Positions 54,550 through 64,000 of a DNA stretch of 64,000 bases are shown one piece after another; position 1 is the stretch's first letter; the number at the start of each line of letters is the position of its first letter. Below the pieces are notes generated by a model. The model saw nothing but the letters and a program-made list of their open reading frames with translations, did no database searches and was not told where the DNA came from. The stretch covers positions 42,876,024 through 42,940,023 of the forward strand of contig JAYGXS010000004.1 of NCBI GenBank assembly GCA_036362985.1, read 5' to 3'. Made by a program: the position numbers and the translations under genes. This DNA is from Ligula intestinalis (lineage: Eukaryota; Platyhelminthes; Cestoda; Diphyllobothriidea; Diphyllobothriidae).

Positions 54550-57270
54550 TTGACACCAAATACAATGTGTGGGAGAGTGCACCGTGATCAGAATGGTTGA
54601 GCCCGTTAGACGACAAGTGATTTAACTTTGACGTCAACTACGAATGGTATGAGGGACATCGCAGTTGGAATAAATATATTTACTAAAAAGTTCTTATAAA
54701 TATGAGATGTTTAAGGTCAGTTTTTGCAATAACTTCGGACAGGCATCGTAAACCGGTGTAAGTACTTAAGTAGTAGAGCTTTTAAGGTATTTTACTTCGA
54801 GGATAAGCAGGTAAGTTAGTATGAGTTTTCTTGTCAACTAATACTCTCAGATTCATAATTAATTTATATTTCTTTATGCATAGGTACCGGCCACGGCTGC
54901 AGCCCCATCGAGACTCACTTCCTGATTTCAAATGTTGTTCACATTGTGCATATCCCCCGAAACCTTCATTGTATAAACTGCTAGTAAAACATCTATCCCA
55001 TATTAAACAGTGCCTGTTACACTATGAAAAATATTGGGCGCGGTGTGGAGGTACTTTTATTGCGGGATCACTGACCTCGAATATTTGGGCGTTACAATAA
55101 GCCATATGCAAGGGTGGTGCGGCACTGCAGGCAGAAATCGCGATCGTAAATGGCTGTTAAAAATTCGAAAAAGAGAGCGTCCCTGTCGTAACTCACTCGG
55201 CGCAAGCAACTCTGTGCCAATGCTCACTGCCGCCGATGAGTACACATGCAGTGGCCGCCTACGCGTGTCCATCCTTTCAATCCGCCCGACCAATCACCTG
55301 TCAGGCTCGAATCACACAAAAGCCATGCCGGACGCTGTGGCGGTTCCCGCAGCCACATTGCTTCAGATGCGGCACTGTGACCGGTAGTTGCTGGCTCATT
55401 TCATTTCCTTCTGTATAGAATAAACTGCCCCTTTTACTCTGGCCTTTTATGTCTTCCTGTATCCCAAGGAACTAGGCCCTAATATCGCAGTTGCTAGGGT
55501 TTAACTTACTTAACAGCCTGCGATATCCTCCTGTGCAGACTTTACCAGTGACGGAGCTATACGGGATAAATGTGTTGCAATCCCCGCTGCAACCCCGCGC
55601 TCAACCCCATTTAGTCCCTTATTTCTCTATACAGATTACGGAGCAATGTGGGGCTGTTGCTGGTGGAGATATTGAAAGTTTAAGAGAAAAATAAATTGCG
55701 TATGATATCATACAGATTATTAGTTCATAAGCTTATTGTGCACGCAGAAAACTCACAAGATGTAAAAAGGCCAGAACTGTGGATTTGGTTTAGTTGAAAA
55801 TACGGTACTGGTAGGAAGACGCAGCAGTAGTGAATTTTTGTATCCTTCACGCAAGCAGTAAAACCACTGGCAGACCTAAGTGTGCGGAACTGTTGATTGT
55901 TCGACCACCGGTTTCAGCGAAGTCTACCATTTGGTCCAGACAGGTTGGTTCAGGGAGGGGGACTGGAGTCAGGGATTAGATTTGAGTGAATGTAGGCGTC
56001 GCATCTCTCAACCGCATCCTTCAGCCTCAACTCGCTTGAAACAGTGACAAGACAGAGTCGAAATAGCCGAACGGGATCCCGCATAGGCCCTTTTCTCTAA
56101 CGCAAACCAGAACCCCTCGTAACTAAGCCTTACGTGACATTAGTCTTTTGCGCTGGTACTACCACACTACTTACCATCACTCACCTTCAGCATGTGTCGA
56201 GGCAGACTCAAGGAGACCGAGACTGATACTGCTACTGCTATTTCTACAACTACTAACTATCAATGCAGCTGATTGACAGTAGTACTGGTACTATTAATGA
56301 AGCTAGTATTGGTCAGAGGTGAGGCTGATTAAAGTCAACACAGAGCTCATATGCCCTCGATCCCAACAAGAAGTATGAAGCTGGGTTTAGGCTATTCCGA
56401 GTAAATACATCTTTGAGGCCCGGAGCACATAGTGGGTTGCCTTGGTTTCCGCCCCCTCATCCTTACCACCAGGTTGTGTTAGTTTCTACGAAGCTCGGAA
56501 TACGAGGTCTAGGATACTGCTGCTAGAAGTAATATGCCAATACCTAGAGGGCTAATTCTAGTAATCATACTAACTAAGACCAGTAAATATTATGCTCTTA
56601 TACGGCCTGCATGTGCTTATAACAACTCGGCACCCCGTGTGCAGTCCCAGGTTGTGTGGGGCAAATAATAAGCTTATGGATTGAAGAAAAGTTATTTAAT
56701 AATAGCTCTATTTCTACCATACCTTCATGCCACAACGTAGGGCCATTTGCCATATTCACGCTAATTTTGACATACTACAGTATCCAGCTCTAGCTGGGAA
56801 TTTATGAAACATCTCCTGCCTAATAGGGAGCTACCTTATTTAGGATAAAATAAGCATGAGAGCTTAGTATTTGCTATAACTGTAGCTATAGCTGAGGGAT
56901 AATACATGTATCCTATTTTACAATTAACATAAGAGATGGGCATATCAGCTTACCAACTTTCTCACCTTCACCTGAGGTGATTGTGTAAGCACCCGGTCCC
57001 GTCCAGCAGGTAAGTTTGTCAACTTAACCTCGCAGTGGGCATACAAACGCCCGCGCTAGTCAGTAGAGGTGCCTAAAGTCGCTCATGATTGGATAGCTGA
57101 ATGACCAGCTATTAGTCACGCAGTCACGGCCGATTTAGAGAACGTGTGAATGGAAGACAGAGAAATTTCACCGCGTTTCATGGGAACCAGTGAATCAGTG
57201 TTAACCCGTCAAAGGTCAGCTGTCAGTGGCTACTAAAGTTGGCCTACGAGGACTAGGATACTACTCCTAT
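54550..57270. other. No gene seen apart from one R1 repeat copy
   Basis: AT-rich. Short blocks around 56520-57010 and 57255 (ATAATATG-CAATGCTAGA-like) resemble each other and 59330-59410, suggesting a decayed element around the helicase relic. Confidence 0.4.
55390..55510 (-). repeat. Dispersed repeat family R1 (LTR-like), copy 6
   Basis: Minus strand reads GTTAAGTAAGTTAAACCC, AGCAACTGCGATATTAGGGC and CAGTTTATTCTATACAGAAG. Confidence 0.55.
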
Positions 57271-57374
57271 AAATAATATGTCAATGCTAGAAATGCTCAT
57301 TCTACTTATCATCTGTATACTTGATAAAAGAGATCTTGTAGCTTTTTGCGGTTCCTATTCCGTTTTTGATTGGC

Positions 57375-57570
57375 TGGTGTCACAGACTCGGACGCTCTTG
57401 AAGGCATGCGTGCCTGTCCGTATGTCAGTCACACGGCTGACGTCACAGACCCGCACGCGCATACAGGCATGCGCGCCTGTCCGTATGTCAGTCACACGGC
57501 TGACGTCACAGACTCGCACGCGCATACAGGCATGCGCACCTGTCCGTATGTCAGTCACACTGAACAAACC
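57375..57570 (+). repeat. 63-bp minisatellite, three units
   Basis: Three near-identical 63-bp units containing GGCATGCG, CCTGTCCGTATGTCAGTCAC and a CAGAC-CGCACGCGCATACAG block. They lie in frame with the helicase fragment downstream, giving a 21-residue repeat (TRIQACAPVRMSVTRLTSQ), probably by chance. Confidence 0.85.
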
Positions 57571-58940
57571 AAGGCTCCTGGTCACCCAACTGCACGCATT
57601 CAACATTATTCTTGACGGTGTCGATGGTCGCAGTAGTGGTACTCACGTTTTCTTTTTGGATGCTCCTGGTGAAACTGGCAAAACTTTCATCCTCAAACTG
57701 CTCTTTGCCCAACTGCGCAAAGACGGCAAAATTGTTTTGGTTGATGCATCGGCTGGTATTGCAGCGACGTTGCTCCCTGGCGGTGGAACTGCTCACAGTA
57801 CCTTCAAGCTTCCCTTTAGGTTAGATGACGATGGTACTGCAACATGCCAAATAAGCACAGGCAGTGGTTCAGCTGAATTTCTGAAGCGTTGCTCAGCAAT
57901 AATTTAGGACGAGCGCACAATAGCAAACAGAATTGCACTGGAAGCGCTAATAGTACTCTGCGTGATATCACAGAAAAGACCGCTCCGTTTGGTGGTATCA
58001 ACATGGTTTTATCTGGTAATTTTCGTCAGACTCTACCTGTGATTCAAAGGAGTACCAGAGGTGATCAGGTAAAGTCCTGCCTGAAATATTCACCGTTATG
58101 GTCTACGGTTAAACCATTGCTACTCACAACCAATATGAGAGTGCACCTCAATGCCGACCATGAGTTCGGCGAGTTCTCCACTAACATCTTTAAGATTGGT
58201 GAAGGTAAAATCGAAACCGATGCAACCGGACACATCCCCCTTGCTTTTGTTGCAAATTTGGTGAGCAGTGCCGAAGACCTTAGAGAAGAAGTTTTCCCTT
58301 ACTTAAAAACCAATTCATCCGACGCTGAGTGGCTCTGCGAACGCGGAATTCTGCCCCCCACAAACAAATTCGTCAATGCCATTACCAGGAGACTAACCCA
58401 CCTTCTGCCAGGTGTGGAAAAACTGCACAAATCCTACGGTACAACGGTTGATCTCACAGTTTGTGTTAATTACCTAATTGAATTCCTGAACAGTTTCGAA
58501 ATATCTGGCTTACCTTCCCATAAACTGATTCTGAAAGTTGGCATGCCTATCATGCTCATGAGAAACCTGGACACACGACGGCTATGCAGTGGCACTAGGT
58601 TGACTGTCCAGCATCTGATGAACCACCTGATAGAGGCCACAATTATTACCGGTTGTGAGAAAGGGAAATCGTTTACATTCCCCGCATTTGCATCATCCAG
58701 TCCGATACCACCTTCAATATCCGGCGACTTCACTTTCCCGTGAAGGTTTGCGTTGCAATGTTCAGCAACAAGTCCCAAGGTCAAACCCTCAAAGTGGCTG
58801 GAATTAACCTTGAAGAATCGTGCTTTTCCCACGGCCAACTCTACGTTGCCATATGTCGAGTTGGTTCAAAACGGAATTTATGAGTCTGGGCGCCTAACGG
58901 GATTTCGAAGAATGTTGTTTACCATGAAGCGTGGGTCTGA
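57560..58940 (+). pseudogene. PIF1-like helicase of a Helitron or domesticated PIF1 family, broken
   Basis: PIF1-type helicases are SF1 5'-3' DNA helicases and form the C-terminal half of Helitron Rep-Hel proteins. Seen here: HVFFLDAPGETGKTFILKLL (Walker A, at 57640-57700), VDASAGIAATLLPGGGTAHS, FKLPF, then CSAII-DE with the Trp codon turned to TAG (57905-57907), a frameshift near 57947, FGGINMVLSGNFRQTLPVI, LTTNMRV, GMPIMLMRNLD, another frameshift near 58690, HFPVKVCVAMFSNKSQGQTL, SHGQLYVAICRVGS, a TGA (58881-58883) in the NL-VWAPNG segment, and the end at 58938-58940. At least two stops and two frameshifts. No Rep (HUH) domain was found upstream. Confidence 0.8.
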
Positions 58941-58944
58941 TGGT

Positions 58945-61900
58945 TAGATCTTCCACTTCCTTACGGTTCCTATTAGTACCCCACTTATGACCATACCTCC
59001 TGTAATTCCTTAGTCACTCAAAATTCGGCTCTTTTTTCCTCTTTTACCGTTTTACTCAACCACGTCCTTCCCATTTTTGCTTTTACGTGTGTCCTTCTTA
59101 CTGTTCTCATTGACATCTACTGCATTTTCCCTTAATGGTTATGTAAGTCACTCCATCCGGTGCCACAATTACAGTTCTCTGTCTTTCCATACCGTTCTTC
59201 ATTGCTGTTTGCTTATCCCTCATACGTATCAATTGTTTCAGAAGGTTTTACTGCAGAGGGCACTTGCCTATTCCTTCATAAAAGGACACCAATGGGTAAG
59301 GAAGCCAAGGCGAAGCCAGGCTTCCGCGCTAGTACTTAATAAGACCAGCGGATATATTATTGTAGTTATATATTCCTTTAATTTTATAACGAGCATAGCA
59401 GGTGGGAATATGAGCTTACGCACGTCTGGGCTGATTTTAAAGACACCCGCAGAGCGTTCACGTCCGGTAGGCAAGTGCTACATGTCATCGTTTGAATTTA
59501 GTAACAAGCACTTGAAGGCATGGGTCTATTTCCGATAGTCACTGCACCCACTGCCATTTCCTGTCTCCCCCTTTCCTATGCATCAGTAGACTGTCCGCAC
59601 AATTCCTACTATCACTGTGACTACTACTCCTTCTACCAACAGTATTACTAGCATACACCACCAGACTTACAGCTTCAGGTAGAAGACCTGACATCCTAGA
59701 GAGACAGTGGCTGGTTCTATTCCCGCCTTCAAGTGATCGACAGGCTTTGAAAATTGTTCGTCCAATTCCAGAGTTGCGCGTTCATCATTTTTCAGGCCAA
59801 GAATATCGGCAGCACCTATTTGAGACCTTGTAGCTTCGACAAATAACTTAGTATACGCCACTTGAATGTATCCGAAAAAGGACGCCTAGGAGCCTTTGTG
59901 TGATAAGAGTTTATTTGGACCTCCTCAAAGCTATCGACTGGCAATCTGGTTCTCTAAGCTGGCACACCTTACATTAAAGACGCACACTGCGAAGCACTTC
60001 TGGACAGAAGCGAAAGTTAAAACATCCCAAGAATTCGGGGCCAGTCATCCTGTATCTGCGAGTGATCCCCTTGCCCCTCACGAGCTTTGAGTTTCATGGA
60101 TGCACGAATAGTGCGCGTGTGGTGGTCCTTTCTGCCTGACGACCGCCTAACTCTTGACGTCACAGACATGGTCACTCAGAGCAGAACCTTGCGCGGATGT
60201 ACTTTTAGGCGTGCCTTGGACGAGACACAAACTGGCGCGCGAGACATGGACCGCCCACACGGTGTCTGCATCGCGCAATCCAACCAATCACATTCAAGGC
60301 CGCGAGACTGAGCGAGGATTCGGCAGCCGCCCCCGATTACCGAGGCTAGAACTCACGTGGCATTCTGCCCCCTCGCGGGGCGGACGCGCCACCGCTGCTC
60401 TCACTCATGGCTCTCACGGTCGAAGGTACGCCAGACAGAGTCAACCTTCCTACGAGCTATTCTTCAACTCATTCTGCAAACAATATATTGTTCCTACTCC
60501 TCTGGCTTTCCAGGTCTTCTCTCATCTTCTAAGGAACCTGGCCTGGAAGATCGCAGTAGTAAGGGTTAAACCTTCGTAGCCTTCACTCCTTTGCGATACG
60601 CGAGCCTCATTATCCAGACCTTGCCTAGCCAGATGTTTCTTGCATGCACGTAGCCAAGTGGCAATTATTCTGACGGCAGTAGACTGCACTATATTTTAGG
60701 CCCACTGGCTGATGTGCTGCTTTTGCTGCAAAATCCCCTAGGCATTGGCCAATCAGTGCACGGGATGACTAATTTTTCGCCGTGCATTCAGGTCAGCGTG
60801 CTGTTTGGCGAATATGCGAGTCACCGGCATGTGGTTTGCATTGACAAAACATCCCGAGTGTGTGCGCTTTCCAGCTTCTGAAAGCCTGAACATCTGTGGG
60901 GGGGTACCATTGACTATCTAGGAAACGGCTGAACTGCTACTGCGTCCGGTGGAATAAAACGACTCTTAAAGCAAAAACAATGACTAAAACATGCTTTGTT
61001 GAGGCCTTACTAGGAGGGGTAAAAAAGCCGGTTGATCCTCTTTGTTTTCGTCATAAATGCGGGCAGCATCGCAGGTGTGAATCGCGCTTGCAGGGAGCAC
61101 ACTGTATTAGAAACGGCTAAATTATTTGCGCACAGTCGAAAAATAAATGCTGATTACTTTTTGAAATAAGTAACAAATGACGACAGCCAGCGAATAACTA
61201 ATTGCCACAAAAAAGCCTCGTTCCCTTTAGCGCTAGCTAGACTTTTGAAACATCGATTGCTATCTGTTGATAATAAGATTGTGTGTGTTAAGAACATATT
61301 CGTCAGTCAAGGCGGCTGTGTAGGATTGGTTTTCACTGAATTTTTAAATATTTCTGGCTTATATGTCTACTTAAAGAAGTCATCGCTTCTGAAGGCATAT
61401 AAGGCAGACTTCACTGACAAACTACTACTACTAGGGATGTTTTCACGCTATTATCAGGAGTCTGACGGAGCGAATTGTGTTCCTTTGTAAGACACCCATA
61501 GAATGTGTCAACAGTTCTGCTGTGTATAAGACTTGCAGTGGTGACAGTGGCTGATTATATTCTGTGAAATCTCACATCGTTCACATGTCCAGATGCTACT
61601 AATAACGGTCAGTCCAATTCTCCATTATTTTCTGCGGAATGCCCTGGGCTTGGTTCTTCGCCTAGCAATCAATAGAATCGGATGAGCGGTTGTGGCAATT
61701 TTCGATAGTATTGCTTCCAGGTATCTGGCCGAGATAAAGCAAGTTGTGCGTCAAAAGATTCGCTCCGGAACAGAATTAAGAAGACAGATTGACGAAAACC
61801 AATAAAATTTCAATAGAACCAATCAATGCTGTGTCTCGTGTCAAAAATTCGTCCGATACGGCCCCATCGCGTCTAGTTGGGATACTCATAAACTGTTAAA

Positions 61901-62245
61901 ATCGAAATTCCCCCTCCTTCAAGTGTACCGAACTGAAGAAACGCTATTTCCTTTAAAGTGTATGTGTAAGGCGGGAGTGCTTTCTTTTGCTTTCTTTAAA
62001 TTATGGTTGGATCTAGACATTCATTGAAAATCAAATGAAAAAGATGTGTCAGTAAATAGTATGCATCGGTCCAAAGACCCTCAAATAGAAGCCGGAACTA
62101 CTCTGGTCGTAGGATGTGTCTGGAGAGAATTTTGCCTGCTGATAGCGTTTGTGGTACCGTCTGAGTAACGGCAAACCAAAGTTTAAGTTAAATCAGTCAG
62201 TCCATCTGCATACTTAATAAAAGCGATGACTGTCTCCGTTATCCT
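58945..62245. other. No gene seen apart from one R1 repeat copy
   Basis: Low-complexity and short frames only; no domain recognised. Confidence 0.45.
60465..60590 (-). repeat. Dispersed repeat family R1 (LTR-like), copy 7
   Basis: Minus strand reads AACCCTTACTACTGCGATCT, TCCAGGCCAGG and AGTAGGAACAATATATTG. Confidence 0.55.
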
Positions 62246-62248
62246 TGG

Positions 62249-62410
62249 TCGCAGGCGCCGCACACTAAGCGCTGTTCACGCGTGCTGGCCTGATTGCGGA
62301 CAGGCCTGTCCATTCATCGATCATCTCCTCATTGGTGGCAGGCGCAGCACATGAATCGCTGTTCACGCGTGTCGGCCTGAATGCGGACAGGCCTGTCCAT
62401 TCATCGATCA
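62249..62410 (+). repeat. Tandem duplication, period 86 bp
   Basis: Two units with CGCTGTTCACGCGTG and GCGGACAGGCCTGTCCATTC; the block GGACAGGCCTGTCC is itself a perfect 14-bp palindrome. Confidence 0.8.
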
Positions 62411-63184
62411 GCCCGTATGATATCAATAACCAATGTGAATGAGAGATAGTACCTTCTGGAAAACGCTGAGCCATGCAGTCTCAACTCACAGGATGGATTA
62501 CGGCAACCGTTTGGTTGCCCCAACTCTTCGCCTTCCAGGCATGCGGGAAGCTGACCCTTTAGATGAGTCTTATTTGCAGGTACCAGCTTCTTGTACGGAC
62601 TCTGCCGTTGTTGCAGCAGTCATGTTTCGGAGACCTTAATACATCCACCTTTACCAAAGTGTTAAATGCACGAAGTCCTAAAGAGCTGAAGTGACTTTTC
62701 GAAGTAGTCAGTCTTGAAATAATCGGTTTTATTCTTCATTCGCCGTTTCGGCCTCTTGGCGGATGTCCAGCAGGTTTTGTATTACCTCCATGGAGGTTGG
62801 CTGAGCCGGCGCCTCTCCCTCGACTGAGTTCGGTATTGGGCAGTATCTAGTCGGTTAAGTTCAATGTGGCCCCTTACCTTGATTCTCCATTAGTGAATCG
62901 CGCAGGATACTGCAAGCCTCAGAGTGGCCGAAATGCCTATGAGTGAACTCAGTATCTGAAAACCACGTTTCAGTCGTAAACTGTGAATTCGTTTCAAAGC
63001 AAACTAGACGCGCTCTGAATTTCACATTCCCGGGCTGCACACTATTCTATGTGATCGGACCAAATTGTATGCTATTATACTACTCGTAATTATTGAGTAG
63101 TCATGCAAATTTACTCTGTTCGACTACCTGACGTCTTTTCGACTCCAATTATTGATTTGAAATGAAACAAACAGGGATAAAGGA

Positions 63185-63330
63185 TACCAGAATGGCCATT
63201 CCTGACTTATCGGCCGTAATCTGCCAGCTATACCCAATCCCAGGTGTAGATCACCCAGGATTCGAACCAAAGACCTTTGGCCATTGAGTGGAACACTCTA
63301 CTATCGCACCGCGGGCTCGTTGTTTTGTCA
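63185..63330 (-). repeat. tRNA-derived SINE, family 1
   Basis: Minus strand: CCCGCGGTGCGATAGTAGAG (A-box side), TTTGGTTCGAATCCTGGG (B box), then GATTGGGTATAGCTGGCAGA and AATGGCCATTCTGG. Best-preserved family-1 copy. Confidence 0.7.
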
Positions 63331-63879
63331 TTTGCGATCGGGAATGTGGTGATGGCACTTCAAAAAGTGGCTATACGGCTGCCTGCGCGGACTCTGTAGT
63401 GAGCTCTAGGGCACAAAGGGGCATTCTTTTTCCTTAACTAGATCGGCGAGCCCTCTACGATCATTATTCATTGATTGCCAGGCAAGGTAAAAAACCTCTC
63501 ATTTTAAATTTGTCTCCTATACTGATGCACTTCCTAACCATATAACGACACTTCAGAACGGTCAATCAATTTTCTGATCGCCTTCTTAACGGGGCTGCTC
63601 ATGTACTTCAATCTGGAGTAATGGCTGCGAAGTCTTCTCGTACAATACGCCGAAGTTTCCGACATATGTCTTGCCGTACATCGGCATATCAGCACTCTGT
63701 ACCCCATTCATAGCGCGCTACCTCACGTGTAAAGAAACTGAAATCCGAAAGGTGAACTTAGACTCATCTCCACTGTCGACGGGGATTTCATTTCAACTCC
63801 TAGATTTTGACTATTTCATTATCTTTTCCCTTGGTCTCAGTGACTGCAGCCATTTTGCTGTAAATTTTGGATATTTACC

Positions 63880-63975
63880 TTCAAAATAAAGCGTATATCT
63901 ATCTCTCTCCCGTTGTTACTAGTGAGGATCCCAAAGGCGTTTGCCCATCTTTCCCTCAATAAAATTGAACTGAAT
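63880..63975 (+). mobile_element. 3' end of another CR1/Jockey-type LINE copy
   Basis: CAAAGGCGTTTGCCCATCTT then CCCTCAATAAAATTGAACTG matches the 3' end of the LINE at 48421 (CAAAGGCGTTTGCCTATATT, CAATAAATGTGACTTG), with a different short tail repeat. No RT coding is seen upstream within the window. Confidence 0.65.
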
Positions 63976-64000
63976 TTTATCCTTGAGTTGCCTCCGTCTA

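Noticed and set aside
1..64000. CRISPR arrays, bacterial operons, rRNA genes
   Set aside because: None seen; tandem repeats here are micro- and minisatellites, and gene structure is intron-containing eukaryotic.

Overview
This is a window of repeat-rich eukaryotic (metazoan) DNA. I read it as a flatworm genome, most likely a pseudophyllidean (diphyllobothriid-type) tapeworm. The evidence is a single intron-containing housekeeping gene surrounded by decayed Penelope-like elements (PLEs) with GIY-YIG endonuclease domains, and two non-LTR retrotransposon families, one of which ends in C2H2 zinc fingers as I recall from tapeworm and fluke genomes. The clade call is inference; no ribosomal or mitochondrial marker is present.

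The one well-supported cellular gene is a complete transketolase on the minus strand (39232-42483). It has seven exons, all with GT/AG introns, and a predicted protein of 625 residues with every thiamine-diphosphate motif intact. An in-frame stop and a splice-acceptor-like site lie just upstream of its ATG. On the plus side of this locus are weaker exon-like ORFs (43036-43180, 44350-44811, 45180-45286) that I could not identify.

Layout: 0.9-1.5 kb, a mariner remnant with TA-flanked inverted ends and an internal hammerhead-like motif. 3.0-4.6 kb, a tRNA-derived SINE, a long foldback element and a PLE tail. 5.2-5.5 kb, an LTR end with a primer-site-like sequence. 7.6 kb, a canonical hammerhead. 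9.1-12.6 kb, a large inverted duplication enclosing a PLE 3' end with a second canonical hammerhead. 13.5-15 kb, a SINE and a PLE. 16-17.4 kb, a foldback, a SINE and back-to-back PLE tails. 18.6-22.8 kb, a decayed LINE with endonuclease, reverse transcriptase and zinc fingers, containing a 400-N gap that looks spurious. 24-24.5 kb, a 291-bp tandem duplication. 25.9-26.3 kb, a PLE fragment. 26.85-27 kb, a GAA array. 29.4-30.2 kb, a PLE between inverted arms. 32.4-33 kb, two more PLE tails. 33.7 kb, a pogo/Tigger relic. 34-37 kb, SINEs and a GTT array. 37-38.4 kb, a tandem duplication with an 85-bp PLE-tail insertion. 39.2-42.5 kb, transketolase. 47-52.9 kb, a PLE interrupted by a whole CR1/Jockey-like LINE. 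53.4-54.5 kb, a truncated sibling LINE. 57.4-58.9 kb, a PIF1/Helitron helicase relic. 63.2 kb, a SINE. 63.9 kb, the 3' end of another LINE copy.

The most distinctive system here is a set of hammerhead or hammerhead-like self-cleaving RNA motifs, in at least four sequence families on both strands. Most lie in the 3' tails of Penelope-like elements. They come with a recurrent architecture in which an inverted copy of the element's own 3' tail lies upstream of it. Two insertions keep only these back-to-back tails, one of them an 85-bp insert with a 13-bp target-site duplication.
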